Shown here: piece after piece, positions 1 to 8,858 of the stretch
How positions within the stretch are numbered: position 1 is the stretch's first letter
How the letters are laid out: each line of letters opens with the position of its first letter
Assembly: GCF_003614925.1 (NCBI RefSeq)
Contig: NZ_QYLP01000100.1
Coordinates: 61,927-125,926 of the forward strand
Source: Arthrobacter celericrescens
GTDB lineage: Bacteria > Actinomycetota > Actinomycetes > Actinomycetales > Micrococcaceae
Length of the DNA stretch: 64,000 nt
Direction of reading: 5' to 3'
The notes under the pieces: model-generated
What the model was told of the DNA's origin: nothing
What the model saw: the letters and a program-made list of their open reading frames with translations, nothing else
Databases searched by the model: none
Made by a program: the position numbers and the translations under genes

Positions 1-39
1 GAAGTCCCGATCACTAACGGCCAAGCATGAGGTTCAACG

Positions 40-237
40 ATGAAGCGCATCGCACTCCTGGGCAACCGCGTTGCCCCTGTCAGCCCTACCGGTTCCCACG
101 TCCCCGCCTCCGGCCCGTGGAGCCCCGACGCCGAGCCGCAGGCCGTGCAGACCTTCGCCGAAGGCCACGTGTTCCCGGCCCACAACGGCATTCCGACCAT
201 GTGGCGGCCGCGTCCGGCGATGGCGGTTTCGGCATGA
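40..237 (+). CDS. Small hypothetical protein (65 aa)
   Basis: I do not recognise this 65-residue protein. It has no signal peptide or membrane segment; it is rich in Pro and Gly in the middle (PVSPTGSHVPASGPWSPD) and ends in a PTMWRPR motif. The ATG is preceded by GAGG at 29-32 with 7-nt spacing. Its stop codon overlaps the ATG of the next small gene (ATGA at 234-237), so the two are probably translationally coupled. The pattern of a Pro/Gly-rich stretch, an acidic FAEGHVFP segment and a late Trp vaguely recalls small YjzC-like proteins, but that is only an impression. Confidence 0.55.
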   Translation: MKRIALLGNRVAPVSPTGSHVPASGPWSPDAEPQAVQTFAEGHVFPAHNGIPTMWRPRPAMAVSA

Positions 238-470
238 TTCCCGCGGTTGCACCGAGCAAGCCCGCACCCGAAGCCAAGCTCGTCCCGCCCGCCGATTGGT
301 CCACGTTCAACCGCGGTGACGCCGTCTGGGTCCATGAGGATGGCTGGGGTTACGACACCGGCATCGTCGACGAAGTTGCCGGCGGACTCCGCATGCTGTG
401 GATCGTCCTGGAGCAGGGCGGGCGCCGCCTGATCTGCGGCAACGATCCCCTCGAAGTCTGGGCAGCCTAG
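234..470 (+). CDS. Small hypothetical protein (78 aa)
   Basis: Second gene of a two-gene unit, starting inside the stop of the preceding gene (ATGA overlap). The 78-residue product has a flexible N-terminus (about 1-25) and then a compact, Trp-rich, beta-looking core (GDAVWVHEDGWGYDTGIV, then LWIVLEQGG and DPLEVW). This resembles small SH3/KOW-like barrels, but no family is recognised. A reading upstream of residue 1 in the same frame gives Arg/Pro-rich nonsense, which supports the start at 234. Function unknown. Confidence 0.55.
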   Translation: MIPAVAPSKPAPEAKLVPPADWSTFNRGDAVWVHEDGWGYDTGIVDEVAGGLRMLWIVLEQGGRRLICGNDPLEVWAA

Positions 471-518
471 CTTCCTGGGCGCCTTGCCTCCGGGGCCCAG
501 CAGCGCGGCAGCGGGGCC

Positions 519-1775
519 TCAAGCCTTCCGGCGTTCGCGAATGCGGTCGAGGAACGATGCCCCGCAAGAGACCAGCGTAGCGGCGACGGCGATGGCCAAC
601 GGGGTGTGAAGCGCCGCGGCGATGGTGGCCCCCGCGAACGCGGTACCGGCGGAGCCTGCGGCGATCTTCAGCGCCCCCACCCAGACGAACACCTGGCCCC
701 GTGCCGTGGCGGGCGCGTATTCGCTCCGTGCGGCCAGCGTCGCGGCGAAGAACAGCGAGTTCGCTGCACCGGCGACGGCGTAAGCGCCAACGGCTGCCCA
801 GAAGACGCCGGTGAGCGCGACGAGGCCCAGTGCGGCAGCGACGATCGACGCCAGCAGCGTCATGGTACGGTCGGCGTCGCCGGGCAGCGGCTTGATCATC
901 AGCACCGCGGAACCGGCCAAACCGCCCAGCCCGTAGGCCGCCGTCAGGATCCCGGCAGCGGCCGGGGCGACGCCGAGGGAGCCGGTAGCGCCGACGGCGG
1001 TGATCGGGAGCGCGGCGACGGAGAACGCCACGATCACGGTCAGGTAGAGGGTGCGGCGCAGCGGGCCGGTGGTGAGCATCATCCGGAGGGTTTGTGCAGG
1101 ATGCGGAACCTCGCCTGATCCGGCCGGAGGTCCGGCATAGGGAAGCAGCCGGATGAGTCCCGCGGCGGCGAAGGTCCCGGCGGCGAGCACGAGTGCCGCC
1201 ACGGTGGGGCTGGACCACGCGGAGACCGCTGCCACGAGCGAGGGGCCGATGGTTCCGCCGATGCCATAGGTGGCCACATCCCAGCCCTGTGCCCGCCGCT
1301 GGCTCGAACGGTCAGGCCCGGCAATCGCAGGGAGGCGGCTGCTGACGCCGCCGGTGAGCAGGGGGCCGACCAGCCCGGAAACAAGCAGCAGGGCCACCGT
1401 GACCCCTGTCCACATATGCGGGTAGGCGAGGACGGCGGCGGCCAGCGTCGCGCCATGGAAAACACAGGCCCAGGCGATCACTGTCCGCCCGTCCTTGGCC
1501 GTGTCGAGCACGCGGGCGATGAACGGACCTGCCAGGTGCGGGGCGGTGATGGCCGCACCCAGCAGTCCGGCAAGCCAACCCGGTGCGCCGCCGGTGCTTG
1601 CCAGCAGCACGATGGCGACCACCGCGCCGCCATCGGCAGTGCGGGCAAGGGTTGCGGCGGCGACGTACCGGGCCAGGCCAGCGGGCGCCTTGTGTGGACC
1701 GTCCGGCAGGCGCGGCTGCTGCCCCTCGACGGCGGCGCTCACGCTTTTCGCAGGAGCCTTCACCGGAGCCTTCAC
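519..1775 (-). CDS. MFS transporter (drug or metabolite efflux type)
   Basis: A 418-residue, very hydrophobic protein with about 12 predicted membrane segments, typical length for a major facilitator. The N-terminal region carries a repeated VKAP motif before the first helix. The GTG start at 1775 overlaps the stop of the upstream dapA-like gene (GTGA at 1775-1772), so the two form a coupled operon; upstream residues in the same frame are Arg/Pro-rich and not protein-like. Substrate unknown. Next to a DapA-family lyase and a divergent MocR regulator it may export or import the lyase substrate or product, which is inference. Confidence 0.8.
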   Translation of the reverse strand: MKAPVKAPAKSVSAAVEGQQPRLPDGPHKAPAGLARYVAAATLARTADGGAVVAIVLLASTGGAPGWLAGLLGAAITAPHLAGPFIARVLDTAKDGRTVIAWACVFHGATLAAAVLAYPHMWTGVTVALLLVSGLVGPLLTGGVSSRLPAIAGPDRSSQRRAQGWDVATYGIGGTIGPSLVAAVSAWSSPTVAALVLAAGTFAAAGLIRLLPYAGPPAGSGEVPHPAQTLRMMLTTGPLRRTLYLTVIVAFSVAALPITAVGATGSLGVAPAAAGILTAAYGLGGLAGSAVLMIKPLPGDADRTMTLLASIVAAALGLVALTGVFWAAVGAYAVAGAANSLFFAATLAARSEYAPATARGQVFVWVGALKIAAGSAGTAFAGATIAAALHTPLAIAVAATLVSCGASFLDRIRERRKA

Positions 1776-2680
1776 CGGAGACTGATCCCCGCGCTGAGGT
1801 CCAGCAGCTCGCAGACGCGCTCGACGTCGTCGCGCTGGCTTCGGTCGAGCCCGCGGATCGGCAGGGGGAGGCAGTGCGACGGAACCAGGCCGAGGTGTTC
1901 GGCGATCGCTGCCGTCACCCGGAGGCTGCCGTGGCGGCTGAACAGGTCCCACAACGGCTGCAGGCTTCCGGAGATCTCCCGTGCGCCGTCCGCGTCTCCG
2001 GATCGGGCGGCCCGGGTCAGGGCAAGGGCCAGGGCCGGCAGGGTCCCGCCGATCACCGAATACCAGGCGTCGCACCCGGCGTTCAGGCCGGCCGCGGCGA
2101 ACGCGTCCCCCGAGACGCCGATGGTGACGTGGGCGGGAAGGATGCTGCGCAGCCCGGCGTTGCGTGCGGACGCCGCAGCGGGGCCGGCGGGAACTCCGGG
2201 GATCTTGATGGAGGCAACGTGCGGAAGTGCGGCGATGGACTGGTAAAGCTCGTCGGTGAAGGTGAAGCGTGTGGTGCCGGGGTTGTCGTAGACCGCCAGC
2301 GGGACGGACAGGTCGCGGGTCACGTCCTCGAACAGTCCGAGCACGTCCTCCGGGGTGAGGGCCTGGTAGGAGACGGGCGCCAGCAGCAGGCCCGAAGCGC
2401 CGGCGTTCTGCGCGTCCTCCACGAGTTCGAGGACATGCTTGGTGCGCAGCGCGCCCACCCCGATCATCACGGGTACGTCGCCGGCGCTCTCGACGGCCAG
2501 GCGTGCAACGCGGGCCCGCTCCTCCCGGGTGAAATAGGCGTAGGAGCCGGTCGATCCCAGGGCAGTGATCCCGTCGACGCCCGCCGCCACGAGGCGCTCC
2601 ACCAGGCCGGTGAAGGCTGTTTCGTCGATGCGCTGGTCAGCCAAAGGGGTCAGCGGAAAGGCGTTGAGGCCGGTGAACAT
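1772..2680 (-). CDS. Dihydrodipicolinate synthase / N-acetylneuraminate lyase family protein
   Basis: A 302-residue TIM-barrel lyase of the DapA family. Y131 and K159 (in SIKIPG) sit where E. coli DapA has Tyr133 and the Schiff-base Lys161, and the GSTG loop is at 42-45. The Arg that binds the semialdehyde carboxylate in true DapA is not at the equivalent place (the segment reads YDNPGTTR), so this is more likely a catabolic 2-keto-acid aldolase or dehydratase than the lysine-pathway enzyme. The ATG is preceded by GAGGGAG. It is first in an operon with the MFS gene and divergent from a MocR regulator. Exact substrate unknown. Confidence 0.8.
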   Translation of the reverse strand: MFTGLNAFPLTPLADQRIDETAFTGLVERLVAAGVDGITALGSTGSYAYFTREERARVARLAVESAGDVPVMIGVGALRTKHVLELVEDAQNAGASGLLLAPVSYQALTPEDVLGLFEDVTRDLSVPLAVYDNPGTTRFTFTDELYQSIAALPHVASIKIPGVPAGPAAASARNAGLRSILPAHVTIGVSGDAFAAAGLNAGCDAWYSVIGGTLPALALALTRAARSGDADGAREISGSLQPLWDLFSRHGSLRVTAAIAEHLGLVPSHCLPLPIRGLDRSQRDDVERVCELLDLSAGISLR

Positions 2681-2787
2681 GATGGTGGGCTCCCTCGGGT
2701 GGGCTTCGTCAGAATGGTCCATACCCATGTTCATGGCGGGCTTGGTTCTAACATAGATCCAAGAATCAGAAGAATGAGAGGACCAAA

Positions 2788-4209
2788 GTGGAGGCGGAAC
2801 TTCCGATCGTCCTGGACCGCGCCAGCCCTGTTCCTTTCGCCGCCCAACTCGCCGGCCGGCTCCGGGAAGCGATCCTCGAAGGGACCCTGCGGCCCGAACA
2901 CACCCTGCCCGCCTCGCGGCGCCTTGCCGCGGAACTGGGCGTCTCCCGCGGCGTGGTGGTGCGCGCTTACGAGCAGATCTCCGGTGAGGGATACCTGGAA
3001 AGCCGCGGATCGGCCGGCACCCGCGTGGCGGTGCGGTTCGACGGCCGGGGAACTCCGGCGCCGAAAGCCGCTCCCAAGCCCGCGACGGCGCCAAAAGCAG
3101 TCATCGATCTGACGCCCGGCAGGCCGTCAGGCGAGCCGTTCCGGGACCGCGAATGGCGGTCGGCCTGGAAGAAGGCCATCGCCGGGCCGGTGCAGGTTGG
3201 GCTCCCGCCGGCGTCGGGAATGCCAGCCCTGCGTGCCGCCCTGGCCCGCCACCTGGGCGCGTCCCGCGGACTCACCGTGGATGCGGCGGACATTGTCATC
3301 ACAGCCGGCACCAGCGACGCACTCCAGCTCATCTCCACGGCACTGCGAAGCAAGACCAAAGGTCCGAGGATCCTTGTCGAGGACCCCGGATACCCCACCG
3401 CCCGGCGGGTCCTCAGCGCCGCGGGTGCCGTCGTCGAGGTTATTCCGGTCGGGGAGGACGGGGCGGAGGCGAGCCGGCTCGACGCCCTGGGGTCCCGCCC
3501 GGATGCCATCCTGCTGACCCCAAGCCACCAGTATCCGCGCGGCGGGCGGATGCCCGTCCAGGAACGCCTCGCCGTGCTCGATTGGGCCGAACGGAACCAC
3601 GTGACGGTCCTTGAAGACGACTACGACAGCGAATTCCGCCACACGAGGATGCCCTTGCCGGCGCTCGCCTCGCTGCCGTCCAACGCCGAGGTGATCCTGA
3701 TCGGCACTTTCTCGAAGACCCTGAGTCCGTGGCTGCGCTGCGGCTACCTCGTGGTCCGGGGAACCGCGGGGGAGCGCATCAAGAGGGCCAGGGAAGAACT
3801 GGACACCCCCGTTTCCGGCATCTTGCAGTCCGCGCTTGCGGACTACGTCGACGGCGGTGGGCTGGCACGGCATATTGCCCGCGCCCGGCGGCAATATGCC
3901 CACCGCCGGGCGCTGATGCTCGACCGCCTGGGAACGCGGGATGGCCTTGAGCTTGCAGCCCTCGACGGCGGCCTGCACGCAATCATCCGCATCGGCGGGA
4001 AGGTGGATGCCCGCGTCGTCGTGGAAGAAGCACTGAAACAGGGCGTGTGCGTGGTGGCTCTGGAGGGGTACTTTGCCGAAGCCGCCCCGGAGAACGGGCT
4101 GGTCATCGGCTACGGCGCGCCCTCGGACCTGGAACTCGCCCGTGCGCTGGACATCATCACGGCAATCATCGACCGGATGGCGAAGGGACCCGGCGCCGGA
4201 CCCACGTAA
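2788..4209 (+). CDS. MocR/PdxR-family regulator: GntR winged helix fused to aminotransferase-like domain
   Basis: The 473-residue protein has a GntR helix-turn-helix at about 15-85 (LPASRRLAAELGVSRG, then the YLESRGSAGTRV wing), a linker of about 85-105 rich in Ala, Pro and Lys, and a fold-type-I aminotransferase domain to the end. The PLP lysine is visible as K310 in GTFSKTLSP, and the LEDDYDSEFRH segment is typical of MocR proteins. The GTG start follows GAGAGGA at 2776-2782. It is transcribed divergently from the DapA-like/MFS operon across 107 bp, so it probably controls that operon using PLP or an amino compound as ligand; the ligand is not deducible. Confidence 0.88.
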   Translation: MEAELPIVLDRASPVPFAAQLAGRLREAILEGTLRPEHTLPASRRLAAELGVSRGVVVRAYEQISGEGYLESRGSAGTRVAVRFDGRGTPAPKAAPKPATAPKAVIDLTPGRPSGEPFRDREWRSAWKKAIAGPVQVGLPPASGMPALRAALARHLGASRGLTVDAADIVITAGTSDALQLISTALRSKTKGPRILVEDPGYPTARRVLSAAGAVVEVIPVGEDGAEASRLDALGSRPDAILLTPSHQYPRGGRMPVQERLAVLDWAERNHVTVLEDDYDSEFRHTRMPLPALASLPSNAEVILIGTFSKTLSPWLRCGYLVVRGTAGERIKRAREELDTPVSGILQSALADYVDGGGLARHIARARRQYAHRRALMLDRLGTRDGLELAALDGGLHAIIRIGGKVDARVVVEEALKQGVCVVALEGYFAEAAPENGLVIGYGAPSDLELARALDIITAIIDRMAKGPGAGPT

Positions 4210-4242
4210 CCCCGGACGCCGGCCCCGCTGAGGACGAAAAAC

Positions 4243-4280
4243 GGGGAGGGCCCGACGCCCCAAGGGTGCCGGTCCTCCCC
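4243..4280. terminator. Possible bidirectional terminator hairpin
   Basis: GGGGAGG at 4243-4249 pairs with CCTCCCC at 4274-4280 in the space between the convergent MocR and dodecin genes. There is no T-run, so this is only a candidate. Confidence 0.3.
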
Positions 4281-4320
4281 ATGATCCTCCCGGCTTCCCG
4301 GGGCGGTCGGAGTGAGTGGG

Positions 4321-4530
4321 TCAGCGCTCCAAGCGGAAGCCAAGCTTGATGGTGACCTGCCAGTCGGCCACGTCGCCCTCGTTGAGGTGGCCGCGGATTT
4401 CCTTCACTTCGAACCAGTCGAGGTGCCTGAGGGTCTGTTTTGCGGTGGCGATGCCGTTCTTGATGGCGGCGTCGATGCCTTCGGAAGAAGTCCCAACAAT
4501 CTCGGAAATGCTGTAAGTGTGGTCAGCCAT
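4321..4530 (-). CDS. Dodecin family flavin-binding protein
   Basis: The 69-residue protein has the dodecin pattern: the opening SISEIVGTSSEG, the central flavin-stacking Trp in HLDWFEVKEIRGHL, and a terminal VTIKLGFRLE strand. Dodecins form hollow dodecamers that bind riboflavin, FMN or CoA and buffer free flavin. Full length for the family, single gene, convergent with the MocR gene. It has no obvious functional link to its neighbours. Confidence 0.9.
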   Translation of the reverse strand: MADHTYSISEIVGTSSEGIDAAIKNGIATAKQTLRHLDWFEVKEIRGHLNEGDVADWQVTIKLGFRLER

Positions 4531-4788
4531 TGTGTGCTCCTCGCGATCGTCGTTGATGCCTGTGGGCAGGCCCGGCCTGGCAAGCAGGCGTTGAGAGCAG
4601 ACTAGCCCAGCCCGGGGCTTGCGGCTAGGGGTAGGTTCCCCGGGGTTTCATCCGTTGTTTCAAGGCGGTACGGCGCGGATTTTCGTGCAAGTTCCAAATG
4701 ATAAGAGGGCGCTTATTCCATATTCATCCGATGTCTCTACGCTGCGGGGGTTGAAGCATCCATCCGCAAGCTGAAGGGCAACACTCCC

Positions 4789-5102
4789 ATGACTTCCCCC
4801 AGTCGCCGCACGGCGATTGCCGCGTCCCTCGCCGGCCTGGCCGCCGTCGGCGCCACCGCAGCCTCCGCAGGCGCCGCCAGCGCAAGTACCACCACGTTCG
4901 GCGGCGCGCGTCCGTCCGGGACGCTCATGAGAAGACCAACCAGACCCTGTGGGAGGACAACGGCACCGGCGGCGAACGCGCACTGGACGGCCGGGAGGCC
5001 AGCGGCCTGCAGGTGGAGGTCTACCAGGACTGCGTGATCATCAAGGCCCGCGACTACCGCCGCGGCCAATGGATCAAGGAAGTCCAAGTCCCGCTGTTCT
5101 AA
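4789..5102 (+). pseudogene. Frameshifted small exported protein with Tat-like signal
   Basis: The reading frame from ATG 4789 encodes a clear export signal (SRRTAIAA, then an Ala-rich core ending AGAASAS), after which the same frame becomes non-protein-like. From about 4905 the frame one base back is convincingly coding and runs to TAA at 5100-5102: it reads AHEKTNQTLWEDNGTGGE, continues with LQVEVYQDCVIIKAR and ends KEVQVPLF. No start codon is available near the beginning of that second frame. The simplest reading is one exported protein of about 104 residues disrupted by a single missing base within about 4895-4922, either a real mutation or a sequencing error. Function of the mature part is unknown. 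Confidence 0.6.
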
Positions 5103-5118
5103 GGGGGAGGAGAGAAGC

Positions 5119-5820
5119 TCAGGCCTCCAGCACGTAGTTCTTCAGGTCGTCCAGGGTCTGCTGCATGTGGGCGTCCATCGCCTGGCGGGCCTTGTCCGGG
5201 CTGCCGGCGGCCAGCGCGTCGAGGATGTTGCGGTGGTGCCCGATCGCGTGTTCCTGGATCTCGGGAACCTTGGAGGTCTGGGTGCGCCGGGTTTCCAGGA
5301 CGCGGTGCAAAGGCTCGAAGAGCACGGCGACGAAAACGTTGCCGGAGGCGTGCAGGATCACGTCATGGAAGGCCAGGTCCGCCTCCACGAACGCGGAGAC
5401 GTCGTTGCCCTCGTGGGCCGCCTGCATGGCGTCGACGTGGCGGCGGAGCCGGTCCACATCCTCAGCCGAAATCCTGGAGGCTGCCAGTTCGCAGGCCCCG
5501 GTTTCGAGCATGCGGCGCAGTTCGATGAGCTGGACGGCCGCGGCGGCGTCGTTCTCCCCTTCGGACGCGGCACGCAGCACGGCCTCGAGGGAGGCCCAGC
5601 GGTTCAGCGGGTTCACGAACGTGCCGCGGCCGCGTTCCACGCTGAGGATCTGCTGCGCCTGGAGGGTCTTCATGGCTTCGCGGACGGTCATCCGGCTGAC
5701 CTCGTGCTTCGCGCTGAGCTCGAGTTCCCCCGGGACCACCGTTCCGGGGGGGAATTCGCCCGCCACGATGCGGTCCAGCAACTCATCAGCGACGACGCCG
5801 ACCAGCGACTTGCGTGCCAT
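5119..5820 (-). CDS. GntR/FadR-family transcriptional regulator
   Basis: A 233-residue regulator with an N-terminal winged helix at about 8-75 (VPGELELSAKHEVSRMTVREAMK, then VERGRGTFV) and an all-helical FCD ligand domain at about 90-225, with metal-type residues EADLAFHDVI and a late GHHRNIL histidine pair. The ATG at 5820 has AAGGAG upstream. An ATGTCTGACAT palindrome sits 65 bp upstream of its start, and an extended 17-bp version lies in front of the acid-sugar operon at 10166, so it probably represses both itself and that operon in response to a sugar acid. The operator assignment is inference from matching palindromes. Confidence 0.87.
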   Translation of the reverse strand: MARKSLVGVVADELLDRIVAGEFPPGTVVPGELELSAKHEVSRMTVREAMKTLQAQQILSVERGRGTFVNPLNRWASLEAVLRAASEGENDAAAAVQLIELRRMLETGACELAASRISAEDVDRLRRHVDAMQAAHEGNDVSAFVEADLAFHDVILHASGNVFVAVLFEPLHRVLETRRTQTSKVPEIQEHAIGHHRNILDALAAGSPDKARQAMDAHMQQTLDDLKNYVLEA

Positions 5821-5882
5821 GGTGCTCCTTCTCTTGCGCCGGCCGGGCCGGCTTGCCGGTGCCGCCGCGAAGGCAACACCAT

Positions 5883-5897
5883 AGATGTCTGACATTT
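5883..5897. promoter_or_regulatory. Candidate FadR-type operator (autoregulatory)
   Basis: The core ATGTCTGACAT at 5885-5895 is palindromic around its central base and lies between the amylase gene and the FadR gene, upstream of the latter. The same core occurs at 10109-10119 in a longer palindrome. Confidence 0.6.
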
Positions 5898-6008
5898 TAC
5901 GCTGTGCTGCAGCGCTCCGCCTGTCACCCGGGTGAAACACGGGCCCGCGTTGCGCACAATCGACGCAACGCGGGCCCAGTTTCCACGAGTCTATCGGGGT
6001 GGAGGGTT

Positions 6009-8810
6009 TCAGCCGGCCGTGATGAGGTGGCTGGCGGGGTCGTAGCGGAATGTCACCGGACCGCCGGGGTGGTTGAGCAGGATGTTGCTGCCGTTGGCCG
6101 CACCGCCCAGCCCGTAATTTTCCGCCCAGGAATTGTTGATGGCGGCCTTGAATTCGTAGCTGCCTGCCGGGAGCTCGGCCACCGAAAGCTTCCACACGCC
6201 GTCGGCCGGATCATAGGCGAGCTGGGCCTGGGCGCAGTCCGGCATCCAGTCTCCGGCGCAGCCCAGCTCCGAGTCCAGGCTGCCCGGCACGGACACCGCC
6301 GCGGGCTGCTGGTCGGCGTAGGCCGCACGGATGACGTTGGTGCTGTGGTCGTAGATGAACGTGACAGCGCCGCCCGGGTGGTCCAGGGCAATGTTGGCCC
6401 CGTTGGCCTCCCCGCCGGCTCCGTAGTTCTCGTCCCAGCTGCCGTTGAGGGCGGCCTTGAATTCGTAGTGCCCGGCCGGAAGCTCCGGGACGCGCAGCAG
6501 CCAGAGCCGGTGCGTGGGGTCGTAGCTCATGCCGGCCTGCGTGCAGCCGGGCTGCCAGTCCGCGGAGCAGCCCAGTTCGCTGTTGAGGCTGCCGGCCACC
6601 GTGACCGAATCCGGCTGGGTGGGTTCGCCCACGGTGCCGCTGCGGACGCCGCTGGGGGCGGTGTGGCCCGCGTTGTCCAGCACCACGGCCCGGTATTCCA
6701 CCGCGGTGCCCGCCGCCAACGCGGACACGTCATGGAACACCTGGTACGGGGCGTTGTCATCAACGCCGATGCGCTGCCAGTCGCCGCCCGGAACGCGGGC
6801 CTCGAAGCTGACTTCGTTGAACGACGAGCCGTCGACGGCGGCGCTGACCTTCATGCGGCTGCTGTCCGCTGCTGCGGTGACGGGCTTGCCGAGCGCGACG
6901 GCTGGAGCCGCCTCCGAGGCCGGGAGCTTGTCGACGGCGCGGTACACGACTGCCGAGAGCGGCGGTACGGTGACGGTCAGGGTGGTGTTCGCCGCCGTCG
7001 TGAGCTCCTTTGCCGCGTCGCCGTAGATCCGCTTGAATCCGGCGTTGGCACGGTAGGTGGGCACGGCCGCGGTCTGCGTGGTTTCGCTGTTGTTCAGCGC
7101 CACCAGGTATTCGCGCTGCTCGGTGGCGTCGGTGCGGGAGAAGGCGTAGATGCCGGCGCCGTCCGCGGCGTAGCGGTGCTGCTGGGCGCCGTCGCGCAGG
7201 GCGGGGTGCGCCTTGGCGAGGGCGGCGAGTTCCTTGATCTTGCGGTACAGCGGGTGTCCCGTGTTGAAGTTGGCGGCGGCGTGCGTGGCTGAGGTGCCCA
7301 GCAGGTCGTCGTCGAGGTATTCCTGGACCTGGCTGGCGAACAGCGGCTGGCGGGAATCCTGGTCCCCGCCGGCTCCGGTGAAGCCCTGTTCGTCGCCGTA
7401 GTAAATCACGGGGTTGCCGCGCGAGAAGTACATCAGTTCGTGGGCCAGGCTGTCCCGCTTCACCAGCTCGGAGTCCGTGGCACCGGCGTTGTCCTGGGAG
7501 ATGAACGTGCCGATGCGGCCCATGTCGTGGTTACCCAGGAAAGTGGGCAATTGGTAGGCGTTGGAGTCGGCGTCGGTGTACCAGTCGTCCCCGCCGAAGA
7601 AGTCCTGCAGGCCCGAGGCCTTGCTGCTCTGGGAGGCGAAGCTGCGGGCGGCGCCCTGGAAGCCGAAGTCCAGCACGGCCTGCATGCGGTTCCTGGTGGT
7701 GTACTTCGAGGTGATGGTCTTGGAGGTGTCGAAGACTTCGCCGAACATGAAGAACTCGTCCTTGCCATGGGCCTTGGCGTAGCTGAGGACCTGCGGGCCG
7801 AACTGCTGCCAGAACTCGTCGTTGACGTGCTTCATGGTGTCGATCCGGAAGCCGTCGATCCCGAAGTCCCGGATCCAGCCGGTGTAGATGTCCACCATGC
7901 CGTTGACCACGCGCGGGTGCTCGGTGAAGAGGTCGTCCAGGCCGAAGAAGTCGCCGTAGGTGGAGTCCTCGCCGGCGAAGTTCGTGTTGCCGCGGTTGTG
8001 GTAGAGCGTGGGGTCGTTGAGCCAGGCCGGGACCTTGACGTCCTTCTCCGCGTCGGGAACGAACGGCGTGTACGGGAAGGACGTGGCGGCGTCGAGGGCC
8101 GGGAAATCCTGGGTGCCGGCGTAGGCGTGGTCGTCGAAGACCTCGCCGCTTGCCGAGCGGTAGGGCGACGTTGCCTTGGAAATGTAAGGCGCGGAGGACG
8201 TCTCCCGGTACTGGATGACGTCCGCAGTGTGGTTGGCGATGATGTCGAAGTAGACCTTCATGCCGCGCGAATGTGCGGCGTCGATCAGCGACTTCAGCTC
8301 GGCGTTCGTGCCCAGGTGCGGGTCGATCTGGGTGAAGTCCGTTACCCAGTAGCCGTGGTAGCCGGCTGAGCTGTTGTCCAACTGCCCGCCGCCCTGGACG
8401 GCCTTGTTCCTGAAGCTTGGAGTGAGCCAGAGGGCGTTGGTTCCCAGGCCCTGGATGTAGTCGAGGCGGTCCTGCAGGCCCTTGAGGTCGCCGCCGTTGT
8501 AGTAGCCCTTGCGGGTGGGTTCGAAGCCGGACACCAGGGGGTCGGTGCCGAGGCCGCCGGTGTCGTTGGCGGTGCTGCCGTTGTTGAATCGGTCGGCCAT
8601 GACGAAGTAGAAGTTCTGCTCGCTGACGCCTCCGCGGACCGAGTGTCCGGCGTCGGGCGAGGGCTTCCGGGCGGCTTCGGCAGCGCCTGCCGGTGCCGTG
8701 GCGGAACAGGCCAGCGCCGTGGCTAGGACGACGGCGGCGGCCCGGCCAAGATGCCGACGGTGGCCGCCCCGGCGCGCGGCTGTGCGCGTGGAGTTTCTGG
8801 GGAATGACAA
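6009..8810 (-). CDS. Secreted GH13 alpha-amylase with two C-terminal X25-type modules
   Basis: A large extracellular starch-degrading enzyme of about 933 residues. An Arg-rich n-region and hydrophobic core (AAAVVLATALACSA) form a signal peptide with cleavage near AGA-AEA. The GH13 motifs are present: DIIANH, GFRIDTMKH with nucleophile D324, GEVFD with acid E358, and FLGNHD with D429. After the amylase C-domain come a linker or Fn-like region and two tandem modules (about 732-832 and 835-933) sharing GSLxSELGC, LPAGxYEFKA and GxNIxLxHPGG, as in pullulanase-associated X25 domains. I chose TTG 8810 because GAAAGG lies 9 nt upstream; a GTG at 8855 has no ribosome site and abuts operator-like sequences. 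Confidence 0.9.
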   Translation of the reverse strand: MSFPRNSTRTAARRGGHRRHLGRAAAVVLATALACSATAPAGAAEAARKPSPDAGHSVRGGVSEQNFYFVMADRFNNGSTANDTGGLGTDPLVSGFEPTRKGYYNGGDLKGLQDRLDYIQGLGTNALWLTPSFRNKAVQGGGQLDNSSAGYHGYWVTDFTQIDPHLGTNAELKSLIDAAHSRGMKVYFDIIANHTADVIQYRETSSAPYISKATSPYRSASGEVFDDHAYAGTQDFPALDAATSFPYTPFVPDAEKDVKVPAWLNDPTLYHNRGNTNFAGEDSTYGDFFGLDDLFTEHPRVVNGMVDIYTGWIRDFGIDGFRIDTMKHVNDEFWQQFGPQVLSYAKAHGKDEFFMFGEVFDTSKTITSKYTTRNRMQAVLDFGFQGAARSFASQSSKASGLQDFFGGDDWYTDADSNAYQLPTFLGNHDMGRIGTFISQDNAGATDSELVKRDSLAHELMYFSRGNPVIYYGDEQGFTGAGGDQDSRQPLFASQVQEYLDDDLLGTSATHAAANFNTGHPLYRKIKELAALAKAHPALRDGAQQHRYAADGAGIYAFSRTDATEQREYLVALNNSETTQTAAVPTYRANAGFKRIYGDAAKELTTAANTTLTVTVPPLSAVVYRAVDKLPASEAAPAVALGKPVTAAADSSRMKVSAAVDGSSFNEVSFEARVPGGDWQRIGVDDNAPYQVFHDVSALAAGTAVEYRAVVLDNAGHTAPSGVRSGTVGEPTQPDSVTVAGSLNSELGCSADWQPGCTQAGMSYDPTHRLWLLRVPELPAGHYEFKAALNGSWDENYGAGGEANGANIALDHPGGAVTFIYDHSTNVIRAAYADQQPAAVSVPGSLDSELGCAGDWMPDCAQAQLAYDPADGVWKLSVAELPAGSYEFKAAINNSWAENYGLGGAANGSNILLNHPGGPVTFRYDPASHLITAG

Positions 8811-8840
8811 GTGATTGAGCCTTTCACGATACGAGGATGC

Positions 8841-8856
8841 TGTGTGGCAAGTCACA
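8841..8856. promoter_or_regulatory. CRP/GlxR-like site upstream of the amylase
   Basis: TGTGTGGCAAGTCACA differs at one position from the TGTGA-N6-TCACA consensus and lies 31 bp upstream of the amylase start. Candidate global carbon control site. Confidence 0.4.
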
Positions 8857-8858
8857 AC

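Noticed and set aside
1583..3112. 509-codon plus-strand open frame across the DapA-like gene
   Set aside because: Its translation is Arg/Gly/Ala filler and lies opposite the DapA-like gene, which has catalytic residues in place.
4701..4716. ATAAG/CTTAT inverted repeat upstream of the frameshifted Tat protein as an operator
   Set aside because: Five-base arms are too short to separate from chance in an AT-richer promoter region.
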